Assembly (NCBI GenBank): GCA_027294925.1
Contig: JAPULM010000303.1
Coordinates: forward strand, 1-6,089
Origin: a bacterium
Lineage (GTDB): Bacteria; Tectomicrobia; Entotheonellia; Entotheonellales; Entotheonellaceae
Direction of reading: 5' to 3'
Length of the DNA: 6,089 nucleotides
Position numbers and translations under genes: made by a program
Shown here: positions 5,517-6,089 of the stretch, piece by piece
How the letters are laid out: the number at the start of each line of letters is the position of its first letter
Numbering within the stretch: the stretch's first letter is position 1
Notes under the pieces: model-generated
The model's database searches: none
The model's input: the letters and a program-made list of their open reading frames with translations, nothing else
Told to the model about the DNA's origin: nothing

Positions 5517-5598
5517 GGGGAGGTTCCCGAGTGGTCAAAAGGGGCAGACTGTAAATCTGTTGGCGAAGCCTTCGGAGGTTCAAATCCTCCCCTCCCCA
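5517..5598 (+). tRNA. tRNA-Tyr (anticodon GUA)
   Basis: Acceptor GGGGAGG pairs with CCTCCCC (5591-5597), discriminator A. The anticodon stem GCAGA/TCTGT encloses loop CTGTAAA with anticodon GTA at 5551-5553. A long variable arm (TGGCGAAGCCTTC region) marks a class II tRNA, as bacterial tRNA-Tyr should be. T-loop TTCAAAT is present. No CCA is encoded (ATT follows). Confidence 0.96.
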
Positions 5599-5627
5599 TT
5601 ATGCGCTACTAGGGTGCCGTATTCGAG

Positions 5628-5701
5628 GCGGGAATAGCTCAGTTGGCTAGAGCATCAGCCTTCCAAGCTGAGGGTCGCGGGTTCGAGTCCCGTTTCCCGC
5701 T
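5628..5701 (+). tRNA. tRNA-Gly (anticodon UCC)
   Basis: Acceptor GCGGGAA pairs with TTCCCGC (5694-5700), discriminator U, typical of bacterial tRNA-Gly. Anticodon stem TCAGC/GCTGA encloses loop CTTCCAA with anticodon TCC at 5662-5664. T-arm GCGGG/CCCGT carries loop TTCGAGT. No CCA is encoded (TCTT follows the acceptor). Confidence 0.96.
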
Positions 5702-5725
5702 CTTCACCGGCTGCTTGATATTTAG

Positions 5726-5798
5726 GCCCACGTAGCTCAGGCGGTGGAGCACTTCCTTGGTAAGGAAGAGGTCATCGGTTCAAGTCCGATCGTGGGCT
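5726..5798 (+). tRNA. tRNA-Thr (anticodon GGU)
   Basis: Acceptor GCCCACG pairs with CGTGGGC (5791-5797), discriminator U. Anticodon stem CTTCC/GGAAG encloses loop TTGGTAA with anticodon GGT at 5759-5761, reading ACC/ACU. The T-arm carries loop TTCAAGT. No CCA is encoded. It is the last of the four tRNAs before tuf, matching the order of the E. coli thrU-tyrU-glyT-thrT-tufB cluster. Confidence 0.96.
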
Positions 5799-5964
5799 TT
5801 CGATCTATGCCTTGATGTCGTGATTGCCGGACAGCGATGTCTCTGCCCTTGCATGAATAGGGCGGGTTGATGCTTGTTTTGTAGATCGGCTATGGGGTGC
5901 ATGCGCTGGCTACGCCGCTATAGGCCGGGATACGCCATACGAAAAGATAAGGGGAATGTAAGCG
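5799..5964 (+). other. Spacer/leader between tRNA-Thr(GGU) and tuf
   Basis: These 166 nt contain no gene. A 5-bp hairpin GCCCT/AGGGC with a 9-nt loop occurs near 5846-5864 and GACA/TGTC near 5831-5842. Neither has an adjacent T-run, so termination is not expected. No promoter close to consensus was found; TTGATG near 5868 with TATGGG 18 bp on is poor. The simplest reading is read-through from the tRNA promoter into tuf, with processing in this spacer. The ribosome binding site AAGGGG (5949-5954) is 10 nt before the tuf ATG. Confidence 0.4.
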
Positions 5965-6089
5965 ATGGCGAAGGCGAAATTTGAGCGAACGAAGCCACAC
6001 GTCAACGTAGGAACGATAGGTCATGTGGACCATGGCAAGACGACGTTAACGTCAGCGATAACGGAGATACTGGCGAAGAAGGGGCTGGC
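5965..6089 (+). CDS. tuf: Translation elongation factor Tu, N-terminal 41 residues, cut by window edge
   Basis: GTPase that delivers aminoacyl-tRNA to the ribosome, cytosolic. The visible start [20 protein letters not shown] is characteristic of bacterial EF-Tu. The G1/P-loop GHVDHGKT is at residues 19-26, with Lys25 and Thr26 positioned for nucleotide and Mg2+ binding, followed by [14 protein letters not shown]. The ATG at 5965 has AAGGGG 10 nt upstream. Its position after four tRNA genes and the lack of a clear promoter of its own suggest cotranscription with the tRNAs. The codons are noticeably rich in GCG and ACG compared with upstream genes. Domains 2 and 3 and the other G motifs lie beyond the window. 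Confidence 0.97.
   Translation, partial: MAKAKFERTKPHVNVGTIGHVDHGKTTLTSAITEILAKKGL

Noticed and set aside
5846..5880. Intrinsic terminator between tRNA-Thr(GGU) and tuf
   Set aside because: The GCCCT/AGGGC stem is only 5 bp with a 9-nt loop and the T-rich stretch is interrupted and about 9 nt away, so termination is unlikely.

Overview
The window looks like bacterial core-genome sequence of moderate GC content, with strong Shine-Dalgarno sites and several GTG starts. Its right two thirds carry a conserved housekeeping arrangement: a YacL-like PIN/TRAM membrane protein, ispD, ispF, an rlmB/trmH-type rRNA methyltransferase, then tRNA-Thr(UGU), tRNA-Tyr(GUA), tRNA-Gly(UCC), tRNA-Thr(GGU) and the start of tuf (EF-Tu). 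The PIN/TRAM-ispD-ispF block recalls Firmicutes and deltaproteobacterial layouts. The Thr-Tyr-Gly-Thr-tuf block is the classic proteobacterial tufB arrangement. The combination suggests a deep-branching Gram-negative-type lineage (Desulfobacterota, Nitrospirota, Methylomirabilota or Tectomicrobia-like), but I cannot fix the phylum from sequence alone.

Left part (1-1916): three minus-strand genes in a loose row. A CitE/HpcH-type CoA-ester lyase (1916-1029) is followed by a small membrane-anchored CxxC...CxxC protein (806-552), then the N-terminal part of a short-chain dehydrogenase that runs off the left edge (381-1). The dehydrogenase resembles the enoyl/dienoyl-CoA reductase subgroup, so both enzymes may act on acyl-CoA compounds; they need not form one pathway. 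The gaps of 222 and 170 bp hold small hairpins, a candidate promoter and one plus-strand small ORF interrupted by an in-frame TGA.

Middle (1917-2219): a 303-bp divergent intergenic region with a plausible sigma70-type promoter in each direction. On the plus side there is a leader of about 100 nt in which a short palindrome competes with pairing to the Shine-Dalgarno site.

Right part (2220-5250): a tight plus-strand operon with gaps of 9, 8 and 17 bp. IspD and IspF perform two steps of the MEP isoprenoid pathway, and their neighbours are RNA-related proteins. IspF has Tyr at the usually conserved His34 and lacks the charged residues of the trimer-axis isoprenoid pocket known from E. coli. The cysS gene that often separates ispF from rlmB is absent, and a four-codon ORF sits at that junction.

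Far right (5251-6089): a near-consensus promoter (TTGACA-17-TAGAAT) drives four tRNA genes, none with an encoded CCA end, and probably tuf, which has no convincing promoter of its own. No mobile element, CRISPR array or defence system was seen, and the window is mostly ordinary core genome.
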